DNA of 54,056 bases from Candidatus Cloacimonadota bacterium. GTDB taxonomy: Bacteria; Cloacimonadota; Cloacimonadia; Cloacimonadales; Cloacimonadaceae. Below the pieces are notes generated by a model. That model was not told the origin of the DNA, ran no database searches, and worked only from the letters and a program-made list of their open reading frames with translations. Each line of letters starts with the position of its first letter. Position 1 is the first letter of the stretch. The position numbers and the translations under genes are program-made. The stretch lies in assembly GCA_023392795.1 (NCBI GenBank), contig JAEWNJ010000139.1:1-54056 (forward strand), given 5' to 3'. Shown here piece by piece: positions 1 to 8,359 of this stretch.

Positions 1-114
1 GATTCGCAATTGGCATTCTTGACTGCATCATCGGGAAAGGCATGCTTTGTGGATCCTCACACCAGGATCAGAGCCGGTGTGGTAAGAGCATCCATCTACG
101 TGTTGGAGAGCTAA
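1..114 (+). CDS. C-terminal end of an unidentified protein (partial)
   Basis: Frame 1 is open from the window edge to a TAA at 112-114 and encodes 37 residues with a normal amino-acid mix, ending in ...RAGVVRASIYVLES. It is followed closely by a strong hairpin, which fits a true gene end. The family is not recognisable from this short tail. It converges on the minus-strand sugar dehydrogenase gene. Confidence 0.5.
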   Translation, partial: DSQLAFLTASSGKACFVDPHTRIRAGVVRASIYVLES

Positions 115-130
115 ACCGAGAGCAATAGAA

Positions 131-162
131 AAGCAGCCCAATACCAGAGTATCAGGCTGCTT
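131..162. terminator. Bidirectional hairpin between convergent genes
   Basis: AAGCAGCC (131-138) pairs with GGCTGCTT (155-162), and an inner ATAC/GTAT stem lies between them, giving a long hairpin. It sits between the plus-strand partial gene ending at 114 and the minus-strand gene ending at 178. T-rich stretches are weak on both sides, so the strength of termination is inferred. Confidence 0.6.
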
Positions 163-177
163 GCTTCATAGTTTACT

Positions 178-1206
178 TCAAAGAGGCAGGCTTACTTTTT
201 TGCCAGTCTTGGCACTTTGGTAAATAGCCTGGATGATCTCCACCGATTTGCGCCCATCGCGGCCGTCGGTAGAAGGCACAGCCCTGCCAAGTAATACATC
301 CACTACATTGCGATAATAGGGATTGTGTCCAAAGCCATAGACATTGGGTGGCTGGTAATTTGCGTCCTGAGCGATGCGATCGTCATCATCATAATCCTCA
401 AACTCCCATTTCTCGATCTTGTTCACAGCTACTCCGCCGATCTTAACGATACCTTTCTCACCGATGATAGTAATGGATCCCTCGTAATTCTTTGGGTAAG
501 TGAGCATAGTAACGTTTATCGAGGCAATGATTCCACTACGGAATTGAAGAATAGCGCTGCCGGTGTCTTCAGCCTCAATCTTCCTGGCCATAGTGGCAGT
601 GAAGGCAGAAACGCTATCCACATTGCCCAATAGCCAATAAATGGCATCCACATAGTGACTTGCCTGATTCATGTAAGCTCCGCCGTCAAACTCCCAGGTT
701 CCACGCCACTTTTCCGCGTCATAATAGGCCTGTGGACGAGTCCAAAAAACATTTGCCTGCGCCATGTAGATTCGTCCAAAGCGGTTTTTATCAATTGCCC
801 GTTTCAGGAGTTGCATCGTGCTATTGAGTCTGTTTTGTTTTACAACAAAGAGCCTCACCTGGTTTTCATCACAAGCGCGGATCAGTCGGTCGGCTGCTTC
901 GATATTGATCGCCATGGGCTTTTCTGTGAGAACGTTCACCTTTGCTTTAGCTACGTCAATGCCCATATTTGGATGCATCCCGCTGGGGGAGCAGATGGAA
1001 ATCAAATCCAGTTTCTCTTTGGCAAGCATTTCATGATAATCTGTGTAAACATTAGGGATATGATATTCTGCGGCAGCCTTTTCGGCTTTCTCGGGAAGAA
1101 CATCAGAAACAGCTACAAAGTCAGCTTCCGGAATCTGCGATATGGCTTCAAAGTGATTCTTTGAGATTCTGCCACATCCGATGAGTCCTAGTCTTACTTT
1201 CTTCAT
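178..1206 (-). CDS. Gfo/Idh/MocA-family sugar dehydrogenase (WlbA/WbpB-like)
   Basis: This 342-aa NAD(P)-dependent oxidoreductase has the family layout. The N-terminal Rossmann fold starts with GLIGCGRISKNH, and the EKP catalytic motif follows (LTEKPMAIN). A C-terminal alpha/beta domain contains WRGTWEFDGGAYMNQASHYV, the stretch typical of WlbA/WbpB UDP-GlcNAc(A) 3-dehydrogenases, with the MNQ..HY active-site segment. It probably oxidises a nucleotide-sugar on the way to an amino sugar for the surface glycan. An AAGGAG ribosome site precedes the ATG, and only 17 bp separate it from the upstream glycosyltransferase, so it is the last gene of the minus-strand glycan cluster. The exact substrate is not determined. 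Confidence 0.88.
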   Translation of the reverse strand: MKKVRLGLIGCGRISKNHFEAISQIPEADFVAVSDVLPEKAEKAAAEYHIPNVYTDYHEMLAKEKLDLISICSPSGMHPNMGIDVAKAKVNVLTEKPMAINIEAADRLIRACDENQVRLFVVKQNRLNSTMQLLKRAIDKNRFGRIYMAQANVFWTRPQAYYDAEKWRGTWEFDGGAYMNQASHYVDAIYWLLGNVDSVSAFTATMARKIEAEDTGSAILQFRSGIIASINVTMLTYPKNYEGSITIIGEKGIVKIGGVAVNKIEKWEFEDYDDDDRIAQDANYQPPNVYGFGHNPYYRNVVDVLLGRAVPSTDGRDGRKSVEIIQAIYQSAKTGKKVSLPL

Positions 1207-1223
1207 TTGATAAAGACTCCTTT

Positions 1224-2399
1224 CTATTGAGGATTAGTTATTAATCTTAAACGCTCGCGGATCAGGTCCGATACTGCCGCGGGGGAATACTTCTTGAGGA
1301 TCAATGAACGCCCGGCGCGACCAATTTGATCTCTCGCTTCAGCGTTTTGGATGAGATGAGTGGTTTTCTTTACAAAGCCCAGATTATCGTCGGCGATCAT
1401 CAGTTCCACTTCATCGTGAGCATCCAGGCTCTTAGCCACATTGGATGTAGTAACCACGGGTAACCCACAAGCCATGGCTTCCAGGGCTTTATTCTGGATA
1501 CCTGCGCTAAAATACATCGGCGCCACAAAGATATCTGCAGCCATAAGCTCGGAATAAAGATCGTCCACAAAGCCGAGAACTCTGGTGCCATTTACTTTAT
1601 CAAGAGCCAGAACTTCCTGGGAAGGATTGGCTCCCACAATGACTAGTTCAAGCGCGGGATAGTCTCGCAGTAGCGCTGGCATGATCTTAAAGCAGAGATT
1701 CTGAGCTGCCACCACATTATGTGCCACACTCATGTTCCCTGTAAAGATCAGACGGCCGTGGAATTGCTTTTGGGGCAGCGTTTCGGGGATTATCACCTGA
1801 TTGGGCAGCACGATGCTGCGATGATGAGCCTGCAAGCCTAACATGGAGATATCTACTGGAGATATCACCCAATTCTCCGCGAAGAGATTGGCTACTTTAA
1901 GCTCGTATTGAGCAGTACGTTTGGCTTCTTCACGAAAGAAGATGCGTTTTAGCAAACTGAGATGCTGCAAACTGCGTGAATACTCCAGAGATATGCAATC
2001 AGTGTAATCTAGAACCACTTTGCGATGAGACAGATGCATGGCATAAGGCACCATGCGGATCAGATGGCAGTACACAGCATCATATCCCCCTGGATCAAGA
2101 CCTCGCACCAGTTTCATGAATTTGGGATTGAGATAGTACGCCACTTGAAAGGGCAAAGAGGAGAAAAGATTCAAAGCCAGATTCCACAACGCTCGCCAAC
2201 GGGGATGCGGGATGAAGTGACATTCGGTAATCTCTTCTTTCAATATCCGCATGGCTTCGTCATCAGCATGAGGATCGACCATTGATATCAGGCACACCTC
2301 ACCCATTGCGGCAAACTGCCGCAAGAGATACAAGGTACGCACTTTATCCCCCCTGTCAGGAGGGTAGGGAATGCGTGAACTGATAAACAAAGTCTTCAC
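1224..2399 (-). CDS. Glycosyltransferase, GT4 type (TIGR03087-like)
   Basis: This 391-aa protein opens with the donor-fold start MKTLFISSRIPYPPDRGDK, seen in sugar transferases associated with exopolysaccharide systems. Its C-terminal GT-B half has FTGNMSV..N and FVAPMYFSAGIQNKALEAM, the E-x7-E region that binds the nucleotide-sugar in GT4 enzymes. It likely adds a sugar to a lipid-linked surface glycan on the cytosolic face of the membrane. The start is GTG (2397-2399) behind GGAG, and this GTG overlaps the TGA of a short upstream reading frame. Donor and acceptor cannot be assigned from sequence. Confidence 0.85.
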   Translation of the reverse strand: MKTLFISSRIPYPPDRGDKVRTLYLLRQFAAMGEVCLISMVDPHADDEAMRILKEEITECHFIPHPRWRALWNLALNLFSSLPFQVAYYLNPKFMKLVRGLDPGGYDAVYCHLIRMVPYAMHLSHRKVVLDYTDCISLEYSRSLQHLSLLKRIFFREEAKRTAQYELKVANLFAENWVISPVDISMLGLQAHHRSIVLPNQVIIPETLPQKQFHGRLIFTGNMSVAHNVVAAQNLCFKIMPALLRDYPALELVIVGANPSQEVLALDKVNGTRVLGFVDDLYSELMAADIFVAPMYFSAGIQNKALEAMACGLPVVTTSNVAKSLDAHDEVELMIADDNLGFVKKTTHLIQNAEARDQIGRAGRSLILKKYSPAAVSDLIRERLRLITNPQ

Positions 2400-2533
2400 A
2401 ATTTCTCCAGTACGAGTCCGTCCAAATCTGGGTAAGTGCTTTCATCAAATGCTTGCCTGTCCTGCCGATCATCAATGATCATCAGGGCTGGAAAGCAATA
2501 CATCATAGTACTTATTAGCGTCCCACTTGCCAT
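2396..2533 (-). CDS. Possible small or remnant gene, translationally coupled to the GT gene
   Basis: A 45-codon minus-strand frame starts at ATG 2531-2533 and stops at TGA 2396-2398. The TGA overlaps the downstream GTG start as GTGA, the usual geometry of translational coupling. Its composition (ending DESTYPDLDGLVLEKL) looks like coding sequence. An in-frame TAG lies three codons upstream of the ATG and no good ribosome site is visible. It could be the surviving C-terminus of a lost cluster gene, a small protein, or chance. It resembles no family I can name. Confidence 0.3.
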   Translation of the reverse strand: MASGTLISTMMYCFPALMIIDDRQDRQAFDESTYPDLDGLVLEKL

Positions 2534-2611
2534 GCAGTACTACTTATCTGCCCCGGGACACTCTGTCAAGGACATTCCCTCTTCAGGCTCTTTGTCATGC
2601 GATAATCAAGC

Positions 2612-2677
2612 AGCTATCAAGCCCTTATTGTTAAGGCTTGATTAGGGCTTTTTCAGGAAGTGGTAAACGCAGTCAAA
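2612..2677 (+). repeat. Interspersed palindromic repeat, copy A
   Basis: Left arm AGCTATCAAGCC, a loop containing TTATTGTTAA, right arm GGCTTGATTAGGGCT, then a tail GGAAGTGGTAAACGC (2656-2670). The tail and palindrome match copies B (12.9 kb) and C (30.2 kb). In this copy the left arm lacks about three bases and the tail differs at two positions. The tail is translated as the last residues of the GT9 gene on the minus strand. Confidence 0.8.
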
Positions 2678-3714
2678 GGGGCGTGATCCCTGATAACATC
2701 CGCAACCAAACTTGGTTTCAAGTTTCTCAGGCATTCAGTGGAGCAAGCCTTCTTGTTTCTACTTTGGACGCATGGCGCACACGGGGTATCGGATCTGATC
2801 GTGACTGCTTGTGGATTAAAAGGAGCTGTTTGTCTCTCATCTCCTGGACCAAAGATTACAAAACTTGGTAAGTGATGGCACGAAGCAATATGTCCGATTC
2901 CGGAATCAGTGTTGATGATCATCGTACTTAGCTTTAGTGTTTCATACACAACGTCCAGATTAACACCACTCAAGATTGGTACAGATAGGCGCTGGCTCAA
3001 GGCTCTGCCTTCTTCCAGTTCATCAGGCCCGGCAATGATGTAATATTTCCACTTCGGAAAGTCCTTATTAAGGAGTCCCACCAATTCCACAAAATACTCC
3101 AAATCCCATCTGCGGTATTTATTCTTGGCGGTGCAACCGGGATGTATGGCCACCACAAAGTCCTGTTCATCAAAGTATTGAGAGAAAAAGTTCCTGGCTT
3201 CTGCTGATGTATACTCTTTACTGTAATACCTGGTTCTGAATAGACTACTATACATTGGATCATTTTGAAACGCATCAACCTCAGGCAGCGGGAAAATGAG
3301 CTTGAAGACATTGTAATTTGCCCAAGTTCTGAGCATCGATGCAACAAAGGGAATCTGAATTGTATAGAATGGACTGGGTTTCCCCTGATAATCACCAATC
3401 CGACATCTTGCTTGAATCAGCCATGAAAACAAACCGGCCTTAATGGCACTAATCCCCGATGTTGTGATGCAATAATCGTACTTTTCCCGCCTTAATCTGG
3501 CTATCATCGGCAGTAGTTGGGATGGCTTATAGCTGCATTGGTGGACCACAGAAGTGTATGGCGCGTTCTTTATCGGGAGCATGGAGCTTCCCTGAAACAC
3601 AGCAAAATCAAAGCTGACTTCCGGGAATAAATGATGTATTAGCTCCAAAACAGGTGTCAGGAGAATCATATCTCCAATACCCCAAGTATGGACAATCAGG
3701 TATCTATACTCCAT
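2653..3714 (-). CDS. Glycosyltransferase family 9 (heptosyltransferase-like)
   Basis: About 353 aa with the ADP-heptose:LPS heptosyltransferase architecture. The N-terminal acceptor fold begins YLIVHTWGIGDMILLTPVL. Next come the HPGC.AKNKYRRW segment and the donor-binding motif INTDSGIGHIASC...FGPGDERQTAPF. It also has the Cys-rich tail common in GT9 (CAPCVQS...CSTEC). It presumably adds heptose or a related sugar to an LPS-like core. I chose the ATG at 3712-3714 behind TTGAGG rather than the TTG five codons earlier; it overlaps the stop of the upstream gene by 11 nt. The last seven residues and the stop are encoded by repeat copy A, so the natural C-terminus may have been replaced. Confidence 0.85.
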   Translation of the reverse strand: MEYRYLIVHTWGIGDMILLTPVLELIHHLFPEVSFDFAVFQGSSMLPIKNAPYTSVVHQCSYKPSQLLPMIARLRREKYDYCITTSGISAIKAGLFSWLIQARCRIGDYQGKPSPFYTIQIPFVASMLRTWANYNVFKLIFPLPEVDAFQNDPMYSSLFRTRYYSKEYTSAEARNFFSQYFDEQDFVVAIHPGCTAKNKYRRWDLEYFVELVGLLNKDFPKWKYYIIAGPDELEEGRALSQRLSVPILSGVNLDVVYETLKLSTMIINTDSGIGHIASCHHLPSFVIFGPGDERQTAPFNPQAVTIRSDTPCAPCVQSRNKKACSTECLRNLKPSLVADVIRDHAPLTAFTTS

Positions 3715-4981
3715 GTTGATAGACCTCAATCAATCTCTGGGTGAGTCTCTTGCGAGAAAAAGAATCAATAACATCCATATTCACTCGTTTCATGTTTCCG
3801 GTCAGCAGCTTATTGATTGCCGCCAGTATGGCTTCCTCATCTTCTATGAAGGCATAAGCGCCTGAATTGGTCTGTTCCAGAAGATCTCTAACTAAGCCAT
3901 GGCGAGGTCCTACAGCAAGAATAGGTTTGCCGATCTTGATTAACTCGAATATCTTGCCGGTCAAAACTCCCGTAGATTCAATGTCATTGTTGTTTATCAG
4001 GATACTGATGTCTGCCCCAGCGGCGAAGTTGATGGCTTCCTGATGTGTCTTGTAACCCCAATATTGGAAAAATGGCAACTGCATGTTCTGAATCTCTTCG
4101 AGCACTTCTTTGTCTATAGTTCCGATGTGAATATACTGGAAATCGATATCTTCTATTTTCCCGATAGCTCGCAGTAGTGGGAGGGGATTTCTAATGTGTC
4201 CATAGATCTTGCCCATATAAACAAAAGTGAATTTGTCAAACTTATGCGGTTGTACTTGGGCGAAATCGTCTTCATCAAAGCCATTGGTTATCACTTCAGC
4301 TTTTTGCTCAATCCATGCATAGTGACTGGTGTACCGTTCCTTGATGTAATCCGTGACAAAAAGAATACGATCACAGGTCTTTAGTACCAGATCGTCGCAC
4401 CAGCGGATCAAAGCATAACGAAATGGCAGAACGTTGTGCTCAATGAGAGGTTCGAATTGCCATGCATCTCGATAATCCGCAACCCAGAATACTTTGTCCT
4501 TGAATATATGTTTCAGCGCAATTCCAATCAATAGTGCTGAGAAAGGGAAGCCAGTGATATAGACATTACGGAGATCATGCTTACGGATGGTTTTGATGGC
4601 TGCAACAAGCGCAAATGGAGCCCATCCAATCTGCTTGTCAATTGGGAAAACAATGTCGTTGATCAATTTGGCAGCGCTCCATATCAGGCGCTTCAACAAC
4701 CTCTGTTTGTTAGCTGTTTGAGCACGAAGATCAGCCACTCTATCGGTGGCTGAGGCGGTTAGGCCCCAGCTATGGGTTTTGATGATGTGCGCTTGGGGAG
4801 GGACATCATCACATAGAGATGTATCAATGACGCTTTTGGGCAGCTTCTTGGGAGTAATGACCCAGCACTTCCAACCCGCTCTGTCTAGATACTTCAAGAA
4901 CTTTAGGGGTCTTTGAACGCCACTCTCCCCCGTGGGAGGGAACTCGTTGACGATCATCAGGATCCGATTATCGCTTTTCAT
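3704..4981 (-). CDS. Glycosyltransferase (GT4-like, GT-B fold)
   Basis: About 425 aa. The N-terminal domain begins RILMIVNEFPPTGESGVQRP, a glycine-rich acceptor loop typical of GT4 enzymes. The middle contains WVADYRDAW and the sugar-binding C-terminal half has GADISILINNNDIESTGVL and GKIFELIKIGKPIL, the degenerate E-x7-E region. It is likely part of stepwise assembly of a surface glycan. The start is ATG 4979-4981, overlapping the end of the upstream GT4 gene; a GTG two codons earlier is possible. The gene shares strand and overlaps with both neighbours, which supports one operon. Sugar specificity is unknown. Confidence 0.8.
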   Translation of the reverse strand: MKSDNRILMIVNEFPPTGESGVQRPLKFLKYLDRAGWKCWVITPKKLPKSVIDTSLCDDVPPQAHIIKTHSWGLTASATDRVADLRAQTANKQRLLKRLIWSAAKLINDIVFPIDKQIGWAPFALVAAIKTIRKHDLRNVYITGFPFSALLIGIALKHIFKDKVFWVADYRDAWQFEPLIEHNVLPFRYALIRWCDDLVLKTCDRILFVTDYIKERYTSHYAWIEQKAEVITNGFDEDDFAQVQPHKFDKFTFVYMGKIYGHIRNPLPLLRAIGKIEDIDFQYIHIGTIDKEVLEEIQNMQLPFFQYWGYKTHQEAINFAAGADISILINNNDIESTGVLTGKIFELIKIGKPILAVGPRHGLVRDLLEQTNSGAYAFIEDEEAILAAINKLLTGNMKRVNMDVIDSFSRKRLTQRLIEVYQHGV

Positions 4982-6140
4982 AGACACTCATGATGCGGTC
5001 GCACAGCTGTTCCAAACGGAAATCCCGATCTACCAGGATCTTTCCCTCTTGTGCAATGTTCTTTGCTTCAGTGGGATGGCTGATAATCCATCGAATTTGC
5101 TGTTCAATACTTTCTATGCTCTTAGGATCGACAAGAAGGCCATTATCTCCGTGTTTGATAACCCCATCAATACCCTGGCCCCTAACTCCCACAGTTACGA
5201 TTCCTGCAGCCATAGCTTCCAGATACACGATGCCAAAGGTCTCACTATAACTTGGGAGAATGAAGGCATCAAAGAGAGGATACAGGTTTCTCAATATCGA
5301 ATTCTCGACTCCGCCAAAACAGCAGATGGCATTTTTCATTCCTCGATCCATGATCAAACGGTCGAGGCTTGCACGTTGATCCCCATCTCCAAAGATGGCG
5401 AGGCGAATGGGTATTCCATCCCTCACAATTCCGGCAACAGCTTCTATCAAAAGGTCGAATCCCTTGGTTGCTTTCAGATTCCCAGCACTGATTATCTTAA
5501 ACTCTGCTCCTTCAAGGAAGGATACCACCTTGTCGATCAGTGGGTCTGAAGCAGAGCTATATGGTTTTATTGCGTTTCCTATCATGCTGATATTATGAGT
5601 CTGAGTGATAGCTGATATCTGCTGGATGAGCTGGTTATTGACACAGAAGATGTGATCCCAACCTTTATAAGCGATAGGTAGTAGAAATCGATAGATCATG
5701 CGCGAAAGCATATTCTTGATCCTGACTGGATGTGTTGCCATGTTGTGAACAGTCAGATAGTGAGGGATTCCGGAATTGCTCAAAAGTGGAGCTAGGTTTA
5801 CAAGTTCTGGAACGTGTCTGCAATCATGAACGTGTATGATATCAGGATTGAGCTTCCCTATCACTTTCTTCAGTCGAGGAATCACTAAATGCCGATACTT
5901 GATGATGTTTAGAAGATATAGAGGTCGAATGATCTTGATATAGTCGTGATACTCTCCCTTGGGATCATTGTAATTATCCATATCTGAAACATCATCATAC
6001 ATGTGCGTAGCAAACACGTGAACATCATAATGCTTCATCAGCTCTTGCGCTTGATGCTTTACGAAGATACCGCCAATCGGATTGATACGATCTGGATAGA
6101 GGTCTGTGATTATAAGGAGTCTCATTCTGTCGTTTCTCAT
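4968..6140 (-). CDS. Glycosyltransferase family 4
   Basis: A 390-aa GT4 enzyme. The N-terminus LLIITDLYPDRINPIGGIFV carries the glycine-rich loop and the middle has PDIIHVHDCRHVPELV. The C-terminal donor domain has IISAGNLKATKGFDLLIEAV, FGGV and FILPSYSETFGIVYLEAMA (E-x7-E), with a typical tail of VDPKSIESIEQQI. This is a complete catalytic domain set for a retaining glycosyltransferase. The ATG at 6140 and another five codons later (6125) are both usable, and neither has a strong ribosome site. It lies 3 bp from the flippase gene upstream, inside the glycan operon. Confidence 0.88.
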   Translation of the reverse strand: MRNDRMRLLIITDLYPDRINPIGGIFVKHQAQELMKHYDVHVFATHMYDDVSDMDNYNDPKGEYHDYIKIIRPLYLLNIIKYRHLVIPRLKKVIGKLNPDIIHVHDCRHVPELVNLAPLLSNSGIPHYLTVHNMATHPVRIKNMLSRMIYRFLLPIAYKGWDHIFCVNNQLIQQISAITQTHNISMIGNAIKPYSSASDPLIDKVVSFLEGAEFKIISAGNLKATKGFDLLIEAVAGIVRDGIPIRLAIFGDGDQRASLDRLIMDRGMKNAICCFGGVENSILRNLYPLFDAFILPSYSETFGIVYLEAMAAGIVTVGVRGQGIDGVIKHGDNGLLVDPKSIESIEQQIRWIISHPTEAKNIAQEGKILVDRDFRLEQLCDRIMSVYEKR

Positions 6141-6143
6141 TGA

Positions 6144-7466
6144 TCAGTGCTTTCTCGCGGGTAACAGGGATACTGCAAAATCTCTGATTTCTACCACATC
6201 TGACTTACGGGGAACAAGATAAGATAGCATGACCCTTCCTGTTGTGTAATGCTCATAAACCACGATCAATGCAAACCACAATGTATAAGCAATACTAGTA
6301 GCCAAAGCAGCCCCATATATTCCATACACTGGTATCAAGAGCAGATTCAAAGATATGTTTAGCAACAGGGCAATGGCTGGGAAGACAACGCTGATAATAG
6401 GAAATCCCTTACTATTCAGATAGTTATTGAACAAGGAGCCAAAGGAAAGGCTAAAGCTGGCCGGAATCAACCACAAGTATACACCATACACTGGTATGAA
6501 ATCCATACCAAAGAATAGCCCTAAAAGGAGTTTTCCAAAGATAATGAAACAGACATTAGCCACACCCAAGACTATCGTAAACACAAAGATAATCCTACGC
6601 ATGATGTCCCACTTTTCTTCAATGGTGACACTATCTGCAAGCTTGACCAAAAGTAGGCTACCCACAGTGTTTGAAGCGATCTGTAAAACATCTATGATGT
6701 TTGCTGCAATGGAGTAAATGCCTACCTGGCTATAATCTAATGCTCTCTTGATCAATATGATGTCAGCACGGATCAGGAATGTAACCAAAATAGATGACAC
6801 AAAGACACGGAAACCATATGTATAGATAATCTTCAGTAAGGCTGGATCTATATGGATTGTGATCGGTCCTAACTTTGTAGAGCCCAGAATGTATCCGATC
6901 ATCATTAGCTGAGAACCAAGGATTATAGCTAGCATAAATGTGAGTTTATTCACATCACTGATAAATAGTAAAGCAATCAACAGCAAGATTACGGTGAAGA
7001 TGGAACTTAAGAATCTGGCTATGGATAGGTCCCATATCCTATTCATCCCCACTTGTAGAGATTGCAGTTGCATTCCAAACTTAGAAGTGGTGATAATGGC
7101 AACCAGTAACAAGGTTGATGTCTGGTTTAGCTCGAAGCTAAGAAACTTGCTCCAGAAACCTATAAAACCCAATCCAACCAAACCTAGAAGAATACTCTCA
7201 AGTAGAAACAGGCACAAGGAATAGCTGTAAACTTCATGGATCTTATTTGGGTACTTTCTCACCAGGTACGGTATGCTCCGATATACACCCATATCCAAGA
7301 TGGCCCACGCGAAGCTGGTCATTGTCAATAGATAGCTGTACTCACCCTTGATTTCCACACCAAGATATCTGGCTGACATAAAACTTGTAAAAAAGGAGGC
7401 TATCATGATCAAAAGACGGAAGCTTCCGCTGGTAAGGATATTCTTCTTCAGATTGATCTCGCTCAT
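6144..7466 (-). CDS. Polysaccharide flippase (Wzx/MOP superfamily)
   Basis: A 440-aa polytopic membrane protein with about 12 to 14 hydrophobic segments. It begins LKKNILTSGSFRLLIMIASF and contains GEYSYLLTMTSFAWAILDMG, the N-terminal signature of polysaccharide biosynthesis (Wzx/RfbX-like) exporters. It should flip undecaprenyl-linked glycan units across the inner membrane. It lies between the EamA gene (5 bp away) and a GT4 gene (3 bp away), exactly where a Wzx belongs in a glycan cluster. No wzy polymerase is visible here, so either the unit is not polymerised or the polymerase is encoded elsewhere. Confidence 0.85.
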   Translation of the reverse strand: MSEINLKKNILTSGSFRLLIMIASFFTSFMSARYLGVEIKGEYSYLLTMTSFAWAILDMGVYRSIPYLVRKYPNKIHEVYSYSLCLFLLESILLGLVGLGFIGFWSKFLSFELNQTSTLLLVAIITTSKFGMQLQSLQVGMNRIWDLSIARFLSSIFTVILLLIALLFISDVNKLTFMLAIILGSQLMMIGYILGSTKLGPITIHIDPALLKIIYTYGFRVFVSSILVTFLIRADIILIKRALDYSQVGIYSIAANIIDVLQIASNTVGSLLLVKLADSVTIEEKWDIMRRIIFVFTIVLGVANVCFIIFGKLLLGLFFGMDFIPVYGVYLWLIPASFSLSFGSLFNNYLNSKGFPIISVVFPAIALLLNISLNLLLIPVYGIYGAALATSIAYTLWFALIVVYEHYTTGRVMLSYLVPRKSDVVEIRDFAVSLLPARKH

Positions 7467-7470
7467 ATCC

Positions 7471-8358
7471 TTAGGCCTTTTTGAGGAGAATGTTTCTGGA
7501 TAAAGCCAGCATAATCAGCATCATTCCAGCTATCTGTAATGCTCCCAGTTTTTCCTGCAGGACAAGGTACGCCAGGATCGACGCTATGGCAGGTTTGAGA
7601 AAGAAGTATATGGATGCGCGAGATGCCGTTAGTTGCTTCATCCCTTCGAAATACAGCACATAAGCCAGACCCGTTACCACCAGTCCCAAGTACATGATCA
7701 ACAGGATACTGCGCAGATTCGGTTCAAAGAGCATGCTTTTACCGATGACCAGGTTGATCAGCGCTAAAAGGATGCCCCCAATCAGGAATGACATTGAGTT
7801 TGTAATCAAGTTGCCGTGCCTGGCCACCAAACGCTTAGTGAGTACGGTGTAGAGGGCAAAAGTAATACAAGCCAGAATGGCAAAGAGTATACCCAAGGGC
7901 AAGTTTAGATAGAGCCCGGAGCTCAAATCTCTTTCGGCGCAGATGATCAGTCCCAGTCCAGCGATACCGACCACAAGAGATAAGATCTGTATCCCAGAAA
8001 GCCTTTCTCTGAGTATAAAGATCGCAAACACGCTCACAAACAGAGGGTTCATACTTACTATCATCGCGGTAAGCGAGGCCTTGCCAAAGTAGATCGCAAG
8101 CTGCAAGAGCAGCATACTTACCACGACGTTCAGGAATCCCAAAGCGCCGAAAGAAAGCAGGCTGCTCTTGTCCAAGCTATGCTTATTGTGCACCATCTGT
8201 CGCGCTGCAAACGGGGCGATTACGGCTCCTCCGATAATAAACCTCCAGGCTGTGATGGCAAACGGTGATATCTCCGTTCCCAAGAGCTTGCCGGAAAGTT
8301 CCAGAGAAGACCATATGCATATCGTTAACAGGCAATATAGATGGCTTCTGAACTTCAA
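7471..8358 (-). CDS. EamA/DMT-family transporter
   Basis: A 295-aa protein with ten predicted membrane helices in two EamA repeats (about 5-140 and 155-292). Family features include ITAWRFIIGGAVIAPFA, SMNPLFVSVFAIFILRERLS and, in the second half, FLKPAIASILAYLVLQEKL. Such proteins export metabolites or carry undecaprenyl-linked sugars (ArnE/F-like), but this substrate is unknown. The start appears to be TTG at 8356-8358, one base after the upstream stop codon, with only a weak ribosome site, so translation is probably coupled. It leads into the glycan genes. Confidence 0.82.
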   Translation of the reverse strand: MKFRSHLYCLLTICIWSSLELSGKLLGTEISPFAITAWRFIIGGAVIAPFAARQMVHNKHSLDKSSLLSFGALGFLNVVVSMLLLQLAIYFGKASLTAMIVSMNPLFVSVFAIFILRERLSGIQILSLVVGIAGLGLIICAERDLSSGLYLNLPLGILFAILACITFALYTVLTKRLVARHGNLITNSMSFLIGGILLALINLVIGKSMLFEPNLRSILLIMYLGLVVTGLAYVLYFEGMKQLTASRASIYFFLKPAIASILAYLVLQEKLGALQIAGMMLIMLALSRNILLKKA

Positions 8359-8359
8359 G

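Noticed and set aside
655..1164. 169-aa plus-strand frame across the sugar dehydrogenase gene
   Set aside because: It is antisense to a gene with clear family motifs and shows no sensible protein features.
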